From NCBI RefSeq assembly GCF_018388425.1, contig NZ_CP074406.1:930001-994000 (forward strand): DNA of 64,000 bases, read 5' to 3'. Position numbers and translations under genes: made by a program. Below, one piece after another: positions 39,564-48,420 of this stretch. Source of the DNA: Nocardioides faecalis (GTDB lineage Bacteria > Actinomycetota > Actinomycetes > Propionibacteriales > Nocardioidaceae). The notes below the pieces were generated by a model. The model made no database searches. It was not told the DNA's origin and was given only the letters and a program-made list of their open reading frames with translations. How positions within the stretch are numbered: position 1 is the stretch's first letter; every line of letters begins with the position of its first letter.

Positions 39564-40742
39564 ATGACCCTCATGTCCCCTCGGACGGCCCGGACGCTCT
39601 CGGCCGCCGGCTTGTCCCTCGCGCTCCTGCTCACCGGCTGCGGCCGGGAGGACGACGACAAGCGGTCTGCGGCCTCGGACCCCGCCTCGGGCTCCGCCAC
39701 CGGGTCCGGCGCCGAGCCCGGCACGCCCCAGGCCGCGCTCGCCGGCGCCCGCTGGCTGGAGGGTGAGCTGACCGACGGCGTGCTGCGCAACCGCCAGTAC
39801 GGCACCGACGACCTCGGCTCCACCATCGACCTCGCCTACGCGCTGCGGGCCGTCGACCCCGACAGCGACGCCCTCCCGGCGATCGCCGACGTCCTGGTCG
39901 CCGGCGCGGCGGAGTACGCCAGCCCGGGCGAGGACGTCTACGCCGGGTCCACCGCCAAGCTCCTCTCCTTCGCCGCGGACACCGGCGCCGACCCGCGCGA
40001 CTTCGCCGGCATCGACCTCCTCGCCCAGCTGGAGGAGCGGATCGAGGACGCCGGTCCCGACGCCGGCCCCACCGCCGGCCGCGCCGAGGACAAGAGCAGC
40101 TTCGGCGACTACGCCAACTCCTTCGGCCAGGCCTGGGCCGTCCGCGGCCTCACCCTCGCCGGCTCCGAGGAGGCCGAGGCCGCCCGCGACTACCTGCTGC
40201 AGCAGCAGTGCTCGGCCGGCTTCTTCCGGCTCTACTTCCCCGACGCCGCGGCTGCGGACCAGACCTGCGACGGCGCGGGCGCCGCGCCGGAGCCGGTGGA
40301 CACCACCGCCCTGGCCTACGTGCTGCTGCACGACCTCGCCGAGGACGACGCCACCCTCGACGCCGCGCTGCGCAAGGGCATCGACTACATCCTCGACCAG
40401 CAGGCCGAGGACGGCTCCTTCTCCGGTGGCGACGGAGCGGTGGTCCCGAACGCCAACAGCACCGGGCTCGCGGGCTGGGCGCTGCACCTGGCCGGTGAGG
40501 ACGAGGCGGCCGCGCAGGCCGCCGCCTGGGTCCGCGGCCGCCAGCTCGGTGAGTGTGAGGGCGTCCTCGCCCGCGACGCGGGCGCGATCGCCTTCGACGA
40601 CACCGCGGTGCGCGCCGCCGGCAAGAAGGGCCTGACCAAGACGACGGAGGGCCAGTGGCGGGCCGCGACCATCCAGGCGCTGCCGGCACTGCTCGCGACC
40701 CCGGACGGAGCGGACGAGGCACCGTGCCCCGCCGGCTCCTGA
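39564..40742 (+). CDS. Lipoprotein with alpha/alpha-barrel repeats (intrinsic factor/transcobalamin alpha-domain-like)
   Basis: This 392-residue lipoprotein has lipobox LLTGC (Cys26), an Asp/Ser/Gly-rich linker, then (about 50-385) helical repeats of the prenyltransferase/squalene-cyclase toroid type: YILDQQAEDGSFSGGDG, NANSTGLAGWALHLAGED, DTTALAYVLLHDLAEDD, SFGQAWAVRGLTLAGSEE. The N-terminal domain of human intrinsic factor and transcobalamin has this fold. Position directly under a cobalamin riboswitch and before a DUF4430-like gene and an ECF transporter suggests a surface B12-capture protein. Direct B12 binding is inferred. GGAAGGA stands 3 nt before ATG 39564; ATG 39573 is an alternative. 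Confidence 0.7.
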   Translation: MTLMSPRTARTLSAAGLSLALLLTGCGREDDDKRSAASDPASGSATGSGAEPGTPQAALAGARWLEGELTDGVLRNRQYGTDDLGSTIDLAYALRAVDPDSDALPAIADVLVAGAAEYASPGEDVYAGSTAKLLSFAADTGADPRDFAGIDLLAQLEERIEDAGPDAGPTAGRAEDKSSFGDYANSFGQAWAVRGLTLAGSEEAEAARDYLLQQQCSAGFFRLYFPDAAAADQTCDGAGAAPEPVDTTALAYVLLHDLAEDDATLDAALRKGIDYILDQQAEDGSFSGGDGAVVPNANSTGLAGWALHLAGEDEAAAQAAAWVRGRQLGECEGVLARDAGAIAFDDTAVRAAGKKGLTKTTEGQWRAATIQALPALLATPDGADEAPCPAGS

Positions 40743-41380
40743 GCCTGCCGACGTCGGCAGCCGCCGCGGGCCTGGTGCTCGCGGCGGTGCCGCTGTCGCC
40801 GAGCGCCCCGGCCTCGGCCGGCGTCGCGGCGGCGGCCCCGGCCGCCTGCGCCGCGGACGAGGTCACCGTGCTGGTGGACCCCAACGAGCTCGGCGGCCCC
40901 ACCAGGACGGCGTGCGCGGCGGCCGGCACGGCGTCGTACGTCTTCGACGAGGCGGGTTTCGAGCTCAGCGGCACCGGCGCGCCGGGCATGCAGGGCTACG
41001 TGTGCCGCATCGACGGCCTGCCCGAGGACGGGCGGTGCGTCGCCGGCGACTCCTACTGGTCGCTGTGGTGGGCCGACCCCGGTACGACGACCTGGGCGTA
41101 CGCCGGCCTCGGGGTGAACGGTCTCGACCTCGAGCCCGGCGCCTGGGTCGGCTTCGCCTGGCACGAGGGCGAGGGCAAGGCGCCGCCGCCCGACGTGCCC
41201 CTTCCCGGGGCCGGAGCAGAGGCGACCGCCGACGACGAGGTCGTCGCAGCCGACCAGCCGGCCGCGAAGACGCCCGCGGCGGACGACGACTCCGGGCCGC
41301 CCACCGGGCTGCTGATCGGCGGAGCGGTCGTCGTGCTGGCGGCGGCTGCCGTCGTACCCCTGCGGCGGCGGACACGATGA
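40724..41380 (+). CDS. Membrane-tethered DUF4430-like protein (transcobalamin beta-domain-like)
   Basis: This 218-residue protein has a signal peptide (1-about 32), one extracytoplasmic domain (about 43-155), an acidic linker and a C-terminal membrane helix with RRRTR tail. The domain ends YWSLWWADPGTTTWAYAGLG followed by VNGLDLEPGAWVGFAW; this fits the DUF4430 / transcobalamin C-terminal pattern (YW-x-x-x-x followed by a Gly-rich turn and Gly-Asp/Trp strand). Cys residues may pair. GTG 40724 overlaps the previous gene by 19 nt, so tight coupling is expected. Together the two proteins equal the two domains of transcobalamin. Confidence 0.65.
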   Translation: MPRRLLSLPTSAAAAGLVLAAVPLSPSAPASAGVAAAAPAACAADEVTVLVDPNELGGPTRTACAAAGTASYVFDEAGFELSGTGAPGMQGYVCRIDGLPEDGRCVAGDSYWSLWWADPGTTTWAYAGLGVNGLDLEPGAWVGFAWHEGEGKAPPPDVPLPGAGAEATADDEVVAADQPAAKTPAADDDSGPPTGLLIGGAVVVLAAAAVVPLRRRTR

Positions 41381-42507
41381 GGATGCCGCGGGACCTGCAC
41401 CCGGTCGCGTGGTGGGCGTGGGCCGTGGGGATCGCGGTGGCCGCGTCCTGCACCACCAACCCGTTCCTGCTCGGCCTGCTGCTGGCCGCGGTGAGCCTGG
41501 TCGTGCTGACCTGCCGCTCCGACCAGCCCTGGGCCCGCTCGTTCCGCCTCTACGTGTGGATCGGCGTGATCGTCGTGGCGGTGCGGATCCTCTTCCGGGT
41601 CCTGCTCGGCGGCGACACTCCCGGCCACGTGCTGTTCACCCTGCCCACCATCGACCTGCCCGACGTGGCCGCCGGGATCTCCCTGCTGGGCCCCTTCACC
41701 CGCGAGGAGCTGCTCGCCGCGCTGTACGAGGGGATGCGCCTGGCGGCGATCATCATCGCCGTGGGTGCGGCCAACGCGCTGGCCAACCCGAAGCGGCTGA
41801 TGAAGTCGCTGCCGCCGGCCCTCTACGAGATCGGCACGGCGATGACCGTGGCGATCAACGTGGTGCCGCAGCTGGCCGACAGCGCCCGCCGGATCCGCGC
41901 CGCGCAGGAGCTGCGCGGCGGCCCCACGGGCCGGTTCCGCCGCATCCGCGGCGCCCGACGGCTGCTGGTGCCCATCCTGGAGGACTCCTTCGACCGCTCC
42001 CTGGCGCTCGCCGCCGGCATGGACGCACGCGGCTACGGACGCGTCGGTGAGCTCACCGCGCAGCAGCGGCGCCGCACCGGGGCCCTGATGATCGGCGGGC
42101 TGCTGGGGGTCTGCGTCGGTGTCTACGCGTTCCTCGACGCCACCGCGCCGCGCCTGCTCGCGCTGCCCATGCTGGCCGGCGGCATGGCGCTGGCCCTCGT
42201 CGGGTTCGTCTCCGCCGGGCGCCGTGTGCAGCGCACCCGCTACCGGCCCGACCGGTGGCGCGTGCCCGAGGTCGTGGTGGCGTTGTGCGGCATCGGGGCG
42301 GGCGCCGTCGTGTGGGCGCTGGGCCGCGCCGACGTCGACACCGCGCACCCGGGCGTGCTGGTCGTGCCGGCGTTGACGGTGCCCGCGGTGCTCGGCGTGC
42401 TGCTCGCCGTCGTACCGGTCTGGGCGGCACCGCCGCCGCCGACCGCCCAGGACCCCGGGGCGGCGCCCGCCCCGAGCCCGGAACCGGCCCGGGAGGTGGC
42501 CGCCTGA
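41377..42507 (+). CDS. ECF transporter transmembrane (T) component, CbiQ/EcfT family
   Basis: This 376-residue membrane protein couples ATPases to the substrate-binding S component. It has the EcfT coupling motifs AQELRGG (about 174) and GMDARGYG (about 211), the second being the Ala-Arg-Gly motif of the family. It is about 100 residues longer than usual because of two to three extra C-terminal helices and a Pro/Ala tail. The ATG at 41377 overlaps the preceding stop (ATGA) and the ATPase start overlaps its own stop (TGATG). Confidence 0.85.
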   Translation: MRMPRDLHPVAWWAWAVGIAVAASCTTNPFLLGLLLAAVSLVVLTCRSDQPWARSFRLYVWIGVIVVAVRILFRVLLGGDTPGHVLFTLPTIDLPDVAAGISLLGPFTREELLAALYEGMRLAAIIIAVGAANALANPKRLMKSLPPALYEIGTAMTVAINVVPQLADSARRIRAAQELRGGPTGRFRRIRGARRLLVPILEDSFDRSLALAAGMDARGYGRVGELTAQQRRRTGALMIGGLLGVCVGVYAFLDATAPRLLALPMLAGGMALALVGFVSAGRRVQRTRYRPDRWRVPEVVVALCGIGAGAVVWALGRADVDTAHPGVLVVPALTVPAVLGVLLAVVPVWAAPPPPTAQDPGAAPAPSPEPAREVAA

Positions 42508-44249
42508 TGCTCCAGCTTCGCGACGTCACGTTCTCCTACGACGACCCCTCCGGCGACACCGGCGACGACCGGACCCTCACGCAGGCCCCGGCGCCGGTGC
42601 TGGATCGGGTCGACCTCACCATCGACGACGGCGAGCTCGTCGTCCTCGCCGGGCCCACCGGCGTCGGCAAGTCCACCCTGCTCGGCGTCGTCGCCGGCCT
42701 GGTGCCCGCGTTCAGCGGCGGCACGCTGAGCGGCGACGTGCTGCTCGACGGGGTCCGCGTCACCGGCCTGCCGGCCCGCGAGCGCGCGCACGTGATCGGC
42801 TACGTCGGGCAGAACCCACCGACCTGGTTCGTCACCGACACCGTCGAGGAGGAGCTGGCCTTCGGCATGGAGCAGCTCGGCGTCGCCCCGGCGGCGATGC
42901 GACGCCGGGTGGAGGAGACCCTCGACGTGCTGGGCATCGCCGACCTGCGCCACCGCGACCTGCGCACCCTGTCCGGCGGCCAGCAGCAGCGGGTCGCCAT
43001 CGGCTGCGTGCTCACCACCCACCCGCGGCTGCTCGTCCTCGACGAGCCGACCTCCGCGCTCGACCCGACCGCCGCCGAGGACGTCCTCGCCACGCTGACC
43101 CGCCTGGTGCAGGACCTCGGCGTCTCCGTCCTGGTCGCCGAGCACCGCCTGGAGCGGGTGCTGCCGTTCGCCGACCAGCTCTGCGTGCTCGGCGCCGACC
43201 CGCTGCGAGGCGGCCGGCTGGTCACGGGCGCTCCCGCCGAGGTGCTGCCGCACGCGCCGGTGGCCCCGCCGCTGGTCGAGCTCGGCCGCCTCGCCGGCTG
43301 GGACCCGCTGCCGCTCACCGTCCGCGACGCCCGCCGCGCCGCCGCCACCCTGCGCCCGCGCCTGGGCCCGCCGCCGCACCCCGTCACGCCCACCGCCGCC
43401 AGCCCTGCCCCGGCCAGCCCCATCCCGAACATCCCTGCCGGCGAGGCCCCACCGTCGGTGTCGGTACGACGCCTCGTGGTCGCCCACGGCCGCCACCCCG
43501 TGCTCCGTGAGGTCTCCTTCGACCTGCGCCCTGGCACGGTCACGGCGCTGATGGGCCGCAACGGCGCCGGCAAGTCCACGCTGCTGTGGACGCTGCAGGG
43601 CCGGCACACACCCGCGTCGGGCACGGTGCGGGTGGCCGGCTCCGAGCCGTCCGCGCTCAGTGCGGCGCAGCGCCGCGCACACACCGGCCTGGTGCCGCAG
43701 AGCCCGGCCGACCTGCTCTACCTGGAGACCGTGGCGCAGGAGTGCGCGGCCGCCGACGCCTCCGCCGACGCACCGGCCGGCACCTGCGCCGACCTGCTCG
43801 AGCGGCTCGCGCCGGGCATCGCCCCCGACCACCACCCACGCGACCTGTCCGAGGGCCAGCGCCTGGCGCTCGCGGTCGCGATCGTGCTCACCGCCCGCCC
43901 GCCCGTGCTGCTGCTCGACGAGCCGACCCGCGGCCTGGACTACCCGGCCAAGCGGGCGCTCGCCGCGATCCTGCGCGAGCTGGCCGCCGGCAACGGAACA
44001 GGAGCAGCGGACCCGCCGCGGACGGTGCTGCTGGCCACCCACGACGTGGAGTTCGTCGCCCAGGTCGCCGACGAGCTGCTCATGCTCGCCGAGGGCGAGA
44101 TCGTCTCCGCCGCCCCGGTCGCCCAGGCGCTCACCGAGTCGCCCGCCTTCGCCCCGCAGGTGACGAAGGTGCTCGGCCCGGGGTGGCTCACCGTCGCCGA
44201 CGTCGCCGACGCGCTGGCGCGCGGCGCGGTGGAGCAGGGGCTGCGATGA
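42507..44249 (+). CDS. ECF transporter double ATP-binding protein (fused A and A')
   Basis: The 580 residues hold two ABC ATPase domains. Domain 1 (about 1-270): Walker A GPTGVGKST with Lys55, Q-loop GYVGQNPPTWFVTDTVEEEL, signature LSGGQQQRVA, Walker B LLVLDEPTSALDP. Domain 2 (about 320-570): Walker A GRNGAGKST with Lys356, a changed signature LSEGQRLALA, Walker B VLLLDEPTRGLD. The Q-loop with aromatic/acidic residues is ECF-like. It powers uptake with the T and S components encoded on either side. Confidence 0.9.
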   Translation: MLQLRDVTFSYDDPSGDTGDDRTLTQAPAPVLDRVDLTIDDGELVVLAGPTGVGKSTLLGVVAGLVPAFSGGTLSGDVLLDGVRVTGLPARERAHVIGYVGQNPPTWFVTDTVEEELAFGMEQLGVAPAAMRRRVEETLDVLGIADLRHRDLRTLSGGQQQRVAIGCVLTTHPRLLVLDEPTSALDPTAAEDVLATLTRLVQDLGVSVLVAEHRLERVLPFADQLCVLGADPLRGGRLVTGAPAEVLPHAPVAPPLVELGRLAGWDPLPLTVRDARRAAATLRPRLGPPPHPVTPTAASPAPASPIPNIPAGEAPPSVSVRRLVVAHGRHPVLREVSFDLRPGTVTALMGRNGAGKSTLLWTLQGRHTPASGTVRVAGSEPSALSAAQRRAHTGLVPQSPADLLYLETVAQECAAADASADAPAGTCADLLERLAPGIAPDHHPRDLSEGQRLALAVAIVLTARPPVLLLDEPTRGLDYPAKRALAAILRELAAGNGTGAADPPRTVLLATHDVEFVAQVADELLMLAEGEIVSAAPVAQALTESPAFAPQVTKVLGPGWLTVADVADALARGAVEQGLR

Positions 44250-45097
44250 GCGCGCCGGTGCGTGAGCCGCGGCGCGTCGCCGTACCCCTGCGCGCCCGCT
44301 CGGGGGTCGTGCTCGCGATCGTGTCGGTGATCGGCGTGCTGATGCTGTCGTGGCCGCTGCTCATCGACGTGGACGCGGCGCCCGGCCAGCGGGTCGACCC
44401 GCCGTTCCTGCTCCTGCTGCTGCTGCCGGTGATCCTCGCGGTGGTGCTCGCCGAGCTGTCCGAGGGCGGCATGGACGCCCGGGTGCTGGCGATCCTGGGC
44501 GTGCTGACCGCGGTCAACGCCGTGCTGCGCCTGCTCAGCGCCGGCACCGCCGGCCTCGAGCTCGTCTTCTTCCTGCTCATCCTCGGCGGCCGGGTGTTCG
44601 GCGCGGGCTTCGGGTTCGTGCTCGGCTGCACGTCGCTGTTCGCCTCCGCGCTGCTCACCGCAGGCGTCGGGCCATGGCTGCCGTTCCAGATGCTCGTGGC
44701 CGCGTGGGTCGGGATGGGCGCCGGCCTGCTGCCGCGCCGGATGCGCGGGCGCCGCGAGATCGCCATGCTCGTCGTCTACGGCATCCTCGCCGCCTACCTG
44801 TACGGCGCGCTGATGAACCTGCAGGGCTGGCCGTTCATGACCGGCATCCAGCTGCCCGGCCAGGACTCCACCGAGCTGTCCTACGAGCCCGGCGCCCCGC
44901 TGGCCGAGAACCTGCACCACTTCGCGATCTACACCCTGCTCACCTCGACCGGAGGCTGGGACACCGGCCGGGCGATCACCAACGCGCTGGCGCTGGCGCT
45001 GCTCGGGCCGGCGGTGCTCAGCACCCTGCGCCGGGCCGCGCGCCGCGCCCGGATCACCGCGCCCGCCGCGCCCGCCGAGCCGCGCGCAGCGGACTGA
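44246..45097 (+). CDS. ECF transporter substrate-binding (S) component, probable cobalamin
   Basis: The 283-residue protein has about six to seven membrane helices and the ECF S layout, with LILGGRVFGAGFGFVLGCTS and MLVAAWVGMGAGLLPRR as the ECF-typical Gly/Ala-rich helices. I assign cobalamin by riboswitch and neighbours; the sequence alone does not prove it. ATG 44246 overlaps the ATPase stop. A perfect 16-bp tandem duplication spans its own stop codon. Confidence 0.72.
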   Translation: MSAPVREPRRVAVPLRARSGVVLAIVSVIGVLMLSWPLLIDVDAAPGQRVDPPFLLLLLLPVILAVVLAELSEGGMDARVLAILGVLTAVNAVLRLLSAGTAGLELVFFLLILGGRVFGAGFGFVLGCTSLFASALLTAGVGPWLPFQMLVAAWVGMGAGLLPRRMRGRREIAMLVVYGILAAYLYGALMNLQGWPFMTGIQLPGQDSTELSYEPGAPLAENLHHFAIYTLLTSTGGWDTGRAITNALALALLGPAVLSTLRRAARRARITAPAAPAEPRAAD

Positions 45098-45116
45098 GTC
45101 CGCAGCGGACTGAGTC
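45085..45116 (+). repeat. Perfect 16-bp tandem duplication across a stop codon
   Basis: CGCAGCGGACTGAGTC occurs at 45085-45100 (stop TGA at 45095-45097) and again at 45101-45116 without a mismatch. Confidence 0.9.
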
Positions 45117-46320
45117 AGGGCTCGATCAGCAGGATCCGGTCGTCGCCGTCGCCAGGCTTGCCGCGACCGTCGGTGTTGCTGGTGGACACCCACAACCTGC
45201 CGTCGGGGTCGCGTACGACGGTGCGCAGCCGGCCGTAACCGGTCTCCGGTGAGGCGGCGTCCCCGCCGCGCTTGCCGTCGAAGTAGGCGGCCGGGTCGCT
45301 GACCTGCCCGCCGGCGGCCTTGATCCGCCACAGCCGCTCGCCCTTGAGCGAGGCCATCCACAGGTACCCGCCGGCGTAGGCCAGGCCCGACGGCGAGGCC
45401 TCGTCGGTGCCCCAGGTCAGCTGCGGCTCGGTGAACTTCTTCGGTCCGCCGCTGCCCTCCACCTCCGGCCAACCGTAGTTCTCGCCGGGGATGATCCGGT
45501 TCAGCTCGTCGGCGTCGTCCTGGCCGAACTCCGAGGCCCACAGCGAGCCCTCGGAGTCGAAGGCCAGCCCCTGGACGTTGCGGTGCCCCAGCGACCACAC
45601 GGGGCTGTCGAAGGGGTTGCCGGGCGCGGGGTCGCCGTCGGTGGTGATCCGCAGGATCTTGCCGCCGAGTGACTTCTTGCGCTGGGCCAGCTCGGTGTCG
45701 CCGCCCTCACCGGTGGCGACGTAGAGGAACCCGTCGGGTCCGAAGGCGAGCCGGCCGCCGTCGTGGGTGTTGCCGGTGGGGATCCCGGTCAGCACGGGCT
45801 CCACCGCGCCGAGCTTGTCGTCCTTGCTGATCTCGGCGCGGACCACCCGGTTGTCCTCGGCGGTGCACACGTAGAGGTACACCTGCCGGTCGGTGGCGAA
45901 GGTGGGGGAGACGGCCACGCCGAGCAGGCCGGCCTCGACCCGCGGCACCGTCTCGGGCACCCGGCCGATCTCGACCACCTCGCCCTCCCCGGCCGTCTTG
46001 CCGTCGGCCACCTCGGGCGGGGTCACCAGCAGCACCCGGGTGGTGTCGCGCTCGGTGACGATCGCGCGGCCGTCGGGCAGGAAGTCGATGCCCCACGGTG
46101 TGTCCAGCCCGGTGGCGACGGTGCCGACCACGTCCGGCACCCCGTCGACGGTGAACAGCACCTCGCCGTCGCGCACCGATCCGGTCGGGGCCGCGGAGGC
46201 GGTGGCGGAGACCTCCACGTCGACCTCGTTGCCGTCCTGGCCGCAGCCGGCGAGCAGGCTGGCCAGGAGGCCGCAGGCGAGCGCGGCGCTGCCCGCGCGG
46301 ACGCTACGCCGGCGGCTCAT
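45115..46320 (-). CDS. PQQ-dependent sugar dehydrogenase-like lipoprotein (GSDH family)
   Basis: This 401-residue lipoprotein (lipobox LLAGC, Cys26) has a six-bladed beta-propeller of the soluble aldose dehydrogenase type: LDTPWGIDFLPDGRAIVTER, GLLGVAVSPTFA, GNTHDGGRLAFGPDGFLYVATGEGGD, GHRNVQGLAFDSEGSLWASEFG and NYGWPEVEG. Family members oxidise sugars with PQQ or act in cell-surface metabolism. It overlaps the upstream hydrolase gene (ATGA at 46317-46320), so the two are co-translated. No PQQ synthesis genes are in the window. Confidence 0.86.
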   Translation of the reverse strand: MSRRRSVRAGSAALACGLLASLLAGCGQDGNEVDVEVSATASAAPTGSVRDGEVLFTVDGVPDVVGTVATGLDTPWGIDFLPDGRAIVTERDTTRVLLVTPPEVADGKTAGEGEVVEIGRVPETVPRVEAGLLGVAVSPTFATDRQVYLYVCTAEDNRVVRAEISKDDKLGAVEPVLTGIPTGNTHDGGRLAFGPDGFLYVATGEGGDTELAQRKKSLGGKILRITTDGDPAPGNPFDSPVWSLGHRNVQGLAFDSEGSLWASEFGQDDADELNRIIPGENYGWPEVEGSGGPKKFTEPQLTWGTDEASPSGLAYAGGYLWMASLKGERLWRIKAAGGQVSDPAAYFDGKRGGDAASPETGYGRLRTVVRDPDGRLWVSTSNTDGRGKPGDGDDRILLIEP

Positions 46321-47270
46321 GCGGTGTGCTCCGCTCGGTCCAGGCCGTGCACGAAGTCGCTGAGCAGCTCCAGCACCCGCTCGGGCTGCTCGAGCTGGAT
46401 GAAGTGCGAGCCGTGCAGCTCGACGTACGCGGTGGGCCGGCCGCGTTCGGCCAGCCGGGCGGCGGCCGAGGCCATGTCCCGGGCGCCGGCGAGGATGTCG
46501 TGGCTGCCGGCGACGAACAGGGTGGGCACGTTGATCCGGCTCAGCCGCACCCGGGGGTGCCGGGAGGTGGCCAGCGCGAGCTTGGCGTACCAGTCCACGG
46601 GCGTGGTCAGGAACTCCTTGAGCCCGACCGCGGCGGCCTCCTCGTCGGCGACCTCGAACATGAAGCCGGTGCGGCCGAGCAGCCGCACCACCTGGGCGTT
46701 CATCGGGATCCGGCGCACCAGCGGGTTGGTGATCGGTCCGCTGTACTGCGCCACCCGGCACAGGTTCACCGTCAGCGCCCGCGCCACGAACCGTGGCACA
46801 CGCAACGGGGCCAGCATCGTGGCGAAGGTGTCGCCGGGCACGCCGGCCATCGCGAAGATGCCGCGCACCCGCTCGGGGTGGCGGTAGGTCATCTCGAAGG
46901 CGGTGTTGACCCCCATCGACCAGCCCATCAGCACCGCCGAGCCGATCCCGAAGTGGTCCATCACGCTGAGCCCGTCGGCGACGAAGTGCTCGACCTCGAT
47001 GTGCCGGCGGTCCTGGGGACGGTCCGAGCCGCAGACGCCGCGGTGGTTCCACGACACCACCCGGATGCCGCAGGCGGGGTCCAGCAGCCACGGCCACAGG
47101 TGCGGGTTGGTGCCCAGCCCGTTGCAGAGCACGACGGTGGGCCCGTCGATCACTCCGTCCGGGTCGTTGGTCCAGGCCCGGAGGTGGGTGCCGTCGTCGG
47201 AGAGGATGTCTCGATAGGCGATCGACGCGGTCGCCGAGCGCTGCTCGGGCCGGGGAGCGGAGGTCGACAT
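46317..47270 (-). CDS. Alpha/beta hydrolase
   Basis: This 317-residue cytosolic protein has an alpha/beta hydrolase fold: oxyanion region VVLCNGLGTNPHLW, nucleophile elbow LMGWSMGVN, a lid (about 160-240), Asp in VAGSHDILAG and His in HGSHFIQLEQPE. The substrate is unknown. Start ATG 47270 (MSTSAPRPEQ); CACAAT stands 6 nt upstream and may act as a -10. It heads a two-gene unit with the sugar dehydrogenase. Confidence 0.82.
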   Translation of the reverse strand: MSTSAPRPEQRSATASIAYRDILSDDGTHLRAWTNDPDGVIDGPTVVLCNGLGTNPHLWPWLLDPACGIRVVSWNHRGVCGSDRPQDRRHIEVEHFVADGLSVMDHFGIGSAVLMGWSMGVNTAFEMTYRHPERVRGIFAMAGVPGDTFATMLAPLRVPRFVARALTVNLCRVAQYSGPITNPLVRRIPMNAQVVRLLGRTGFMFEVADEEAAAVGLKEFLTTPVDWYAKLALATSRHPRVRLSRINVPTLFVAGSHDILAGARDMASAAARLAERGRPTAYVELHGSHFIQLEQPERVLELLSDFVHGLDRAEHTA

Positions 47271-47405
47271 GCCGCGATTGTGCCCGAAGACCGTGCGCGG
47301 CGGGGCCGGCTCAGGCCGGTCGCGAGACCGAGGGCCCGACCAGGGGCCCACGAAGGCCGTGGCCCGCGGCGCTGGTGAACCGCACCAGGTCGACCACGCC
47401 AGGCC

Positions 47406-48287
47406 TCAGATGACATCGGGAAGGACCCGGGCCCGGGTCGCCCGGGTGGCGCCGACGGTGGCCAGTACGACGCAGCCGATCGCGGCCCACTGCACCGGTG
47501 CCAGGTCCTCGCCCACGAGGAGCAGCCCGGCGAGCGCGGCGGCCGCGGGCTCCAGGCTCATCAGCACCCCGAACGTCGCCGCGGGCAGGGTGCGCAGGGC
47601 GGCGATCTCGGCGCTGTAGGGCACCACCGAGCTCAGCAGCCCGACGGCGGCCCCGATCGCCAGCACCCGGGCGTCGAGCAGGTCGCCGACCTCGACGGTG
47701 AGCAGCAGCGGGCTGAGCAGCAGCACCGCGACGCCGCTGGCCACGGCGAGGCCGTCGATGCCGGCCCACCGCCGCCCGGTCGCGGCGCTGGACAGGATGT
47801 AGCCGGCCCACGCGGCCCCGGCAAGCACCGCGTAGGCGACGCCGAGCGGGTCGAGGTGGGTGCGCTCGAAGCCGAGCAGCAGCACCCCGAGAGCGGCCAG
47901 CCCGACCCAGCCCAGGTGCCGTGCGCGGCGGAACCCGGCCGCGGCCAGCGCCAGCGGACCGATGAACTCGATCGTCACCGCGACGCCGATCGGGATCCGG
48001 GAGAACGACTGGTAGATCGCCCAGTTCATCACCGCCAGGCAGGCGCCGTAGCGCAGCACGACCAGCCAGTCGGCGCGGCTGCGCCCGCGCAGGACGGGGC
48101 GCGCCCAGGCCAGCAGCACGGCGGCGCTGGTGACCAGGCGCAGCCACACCACGCCGTCCGGCTCGACGTCGGTGAAGAGCTGCTTGGCGAAGCCGGCGCC
48201 GAGCTGGACCGAGGCGATGCTCAGCAGGACGAGCCCGATCGAGGCGCCCAGTCCGGGCGCGGGACGGGAGGCGACGGACGACGGCAC
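47406..48287 (-). CDS. EamA-family (DMT) transporter
   Basis: The 293-residue protein has about ten membrane helices in two EamA repeats, the second from about residue 150. [20 protein letters not shown] and [21 protein letters not shown] are typical of the RhtA/EamA group, which exports amino acids or metabolites. GTG 48287 was chosen because a TAGCGT box lies 6 nt upstream; GTG 48293 is two codons earlier. It is divergent from the Asp-box protein. Confidence 0.84.
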   Translation of the reverse strand: MPSSVASRPAPGLGASIGLVLLSIASVQLGAGFAKQLFTDVEPDGVVWLRLVTSAAVLLAWARPVLRGRSRADWLVVLRYGACLAVMNWAIYQSFSRIPIGVAVTIEFIGPLALAAAGFRRARHLGWVGLAALGVLLLGFERTHLDPLGVAYAVLAGAAWAGYILSSAATGRRWAGIDGLAVASGVAVLLLSPLLLTVEVGDLLDARVLAIGAAVGLLSSVVPYSAEIAALRTLPAATFGVLMSLEPAAAALAGLLLVGEDLAPVQWAAIGCVVLATVGATRATRARVLPDVI

Positions 48288-48293
48288 GCACAC

Positions 48294-48299
48294 ACGCTA
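48294..48299 (-). promoter_or_regulatory. -10 hexamer TAGCGT (minus strand), leaderless start
   Basis: On the minus strand TAGCGT is followed by 6 nt and GTG 48287. Confidence 0.45.
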
Positions 48300-48420
48300 G
48301 GAGCACGCAGCCCACGGCACCGAAATGATCCCCGCGATCCGATGACTTTCCTGCCTGCGCCGAGTCACAGTGGGCAGGACACGTGCGCGCCGACCGTGTA
48401 CGGAGCACGAGGAGGAACCG

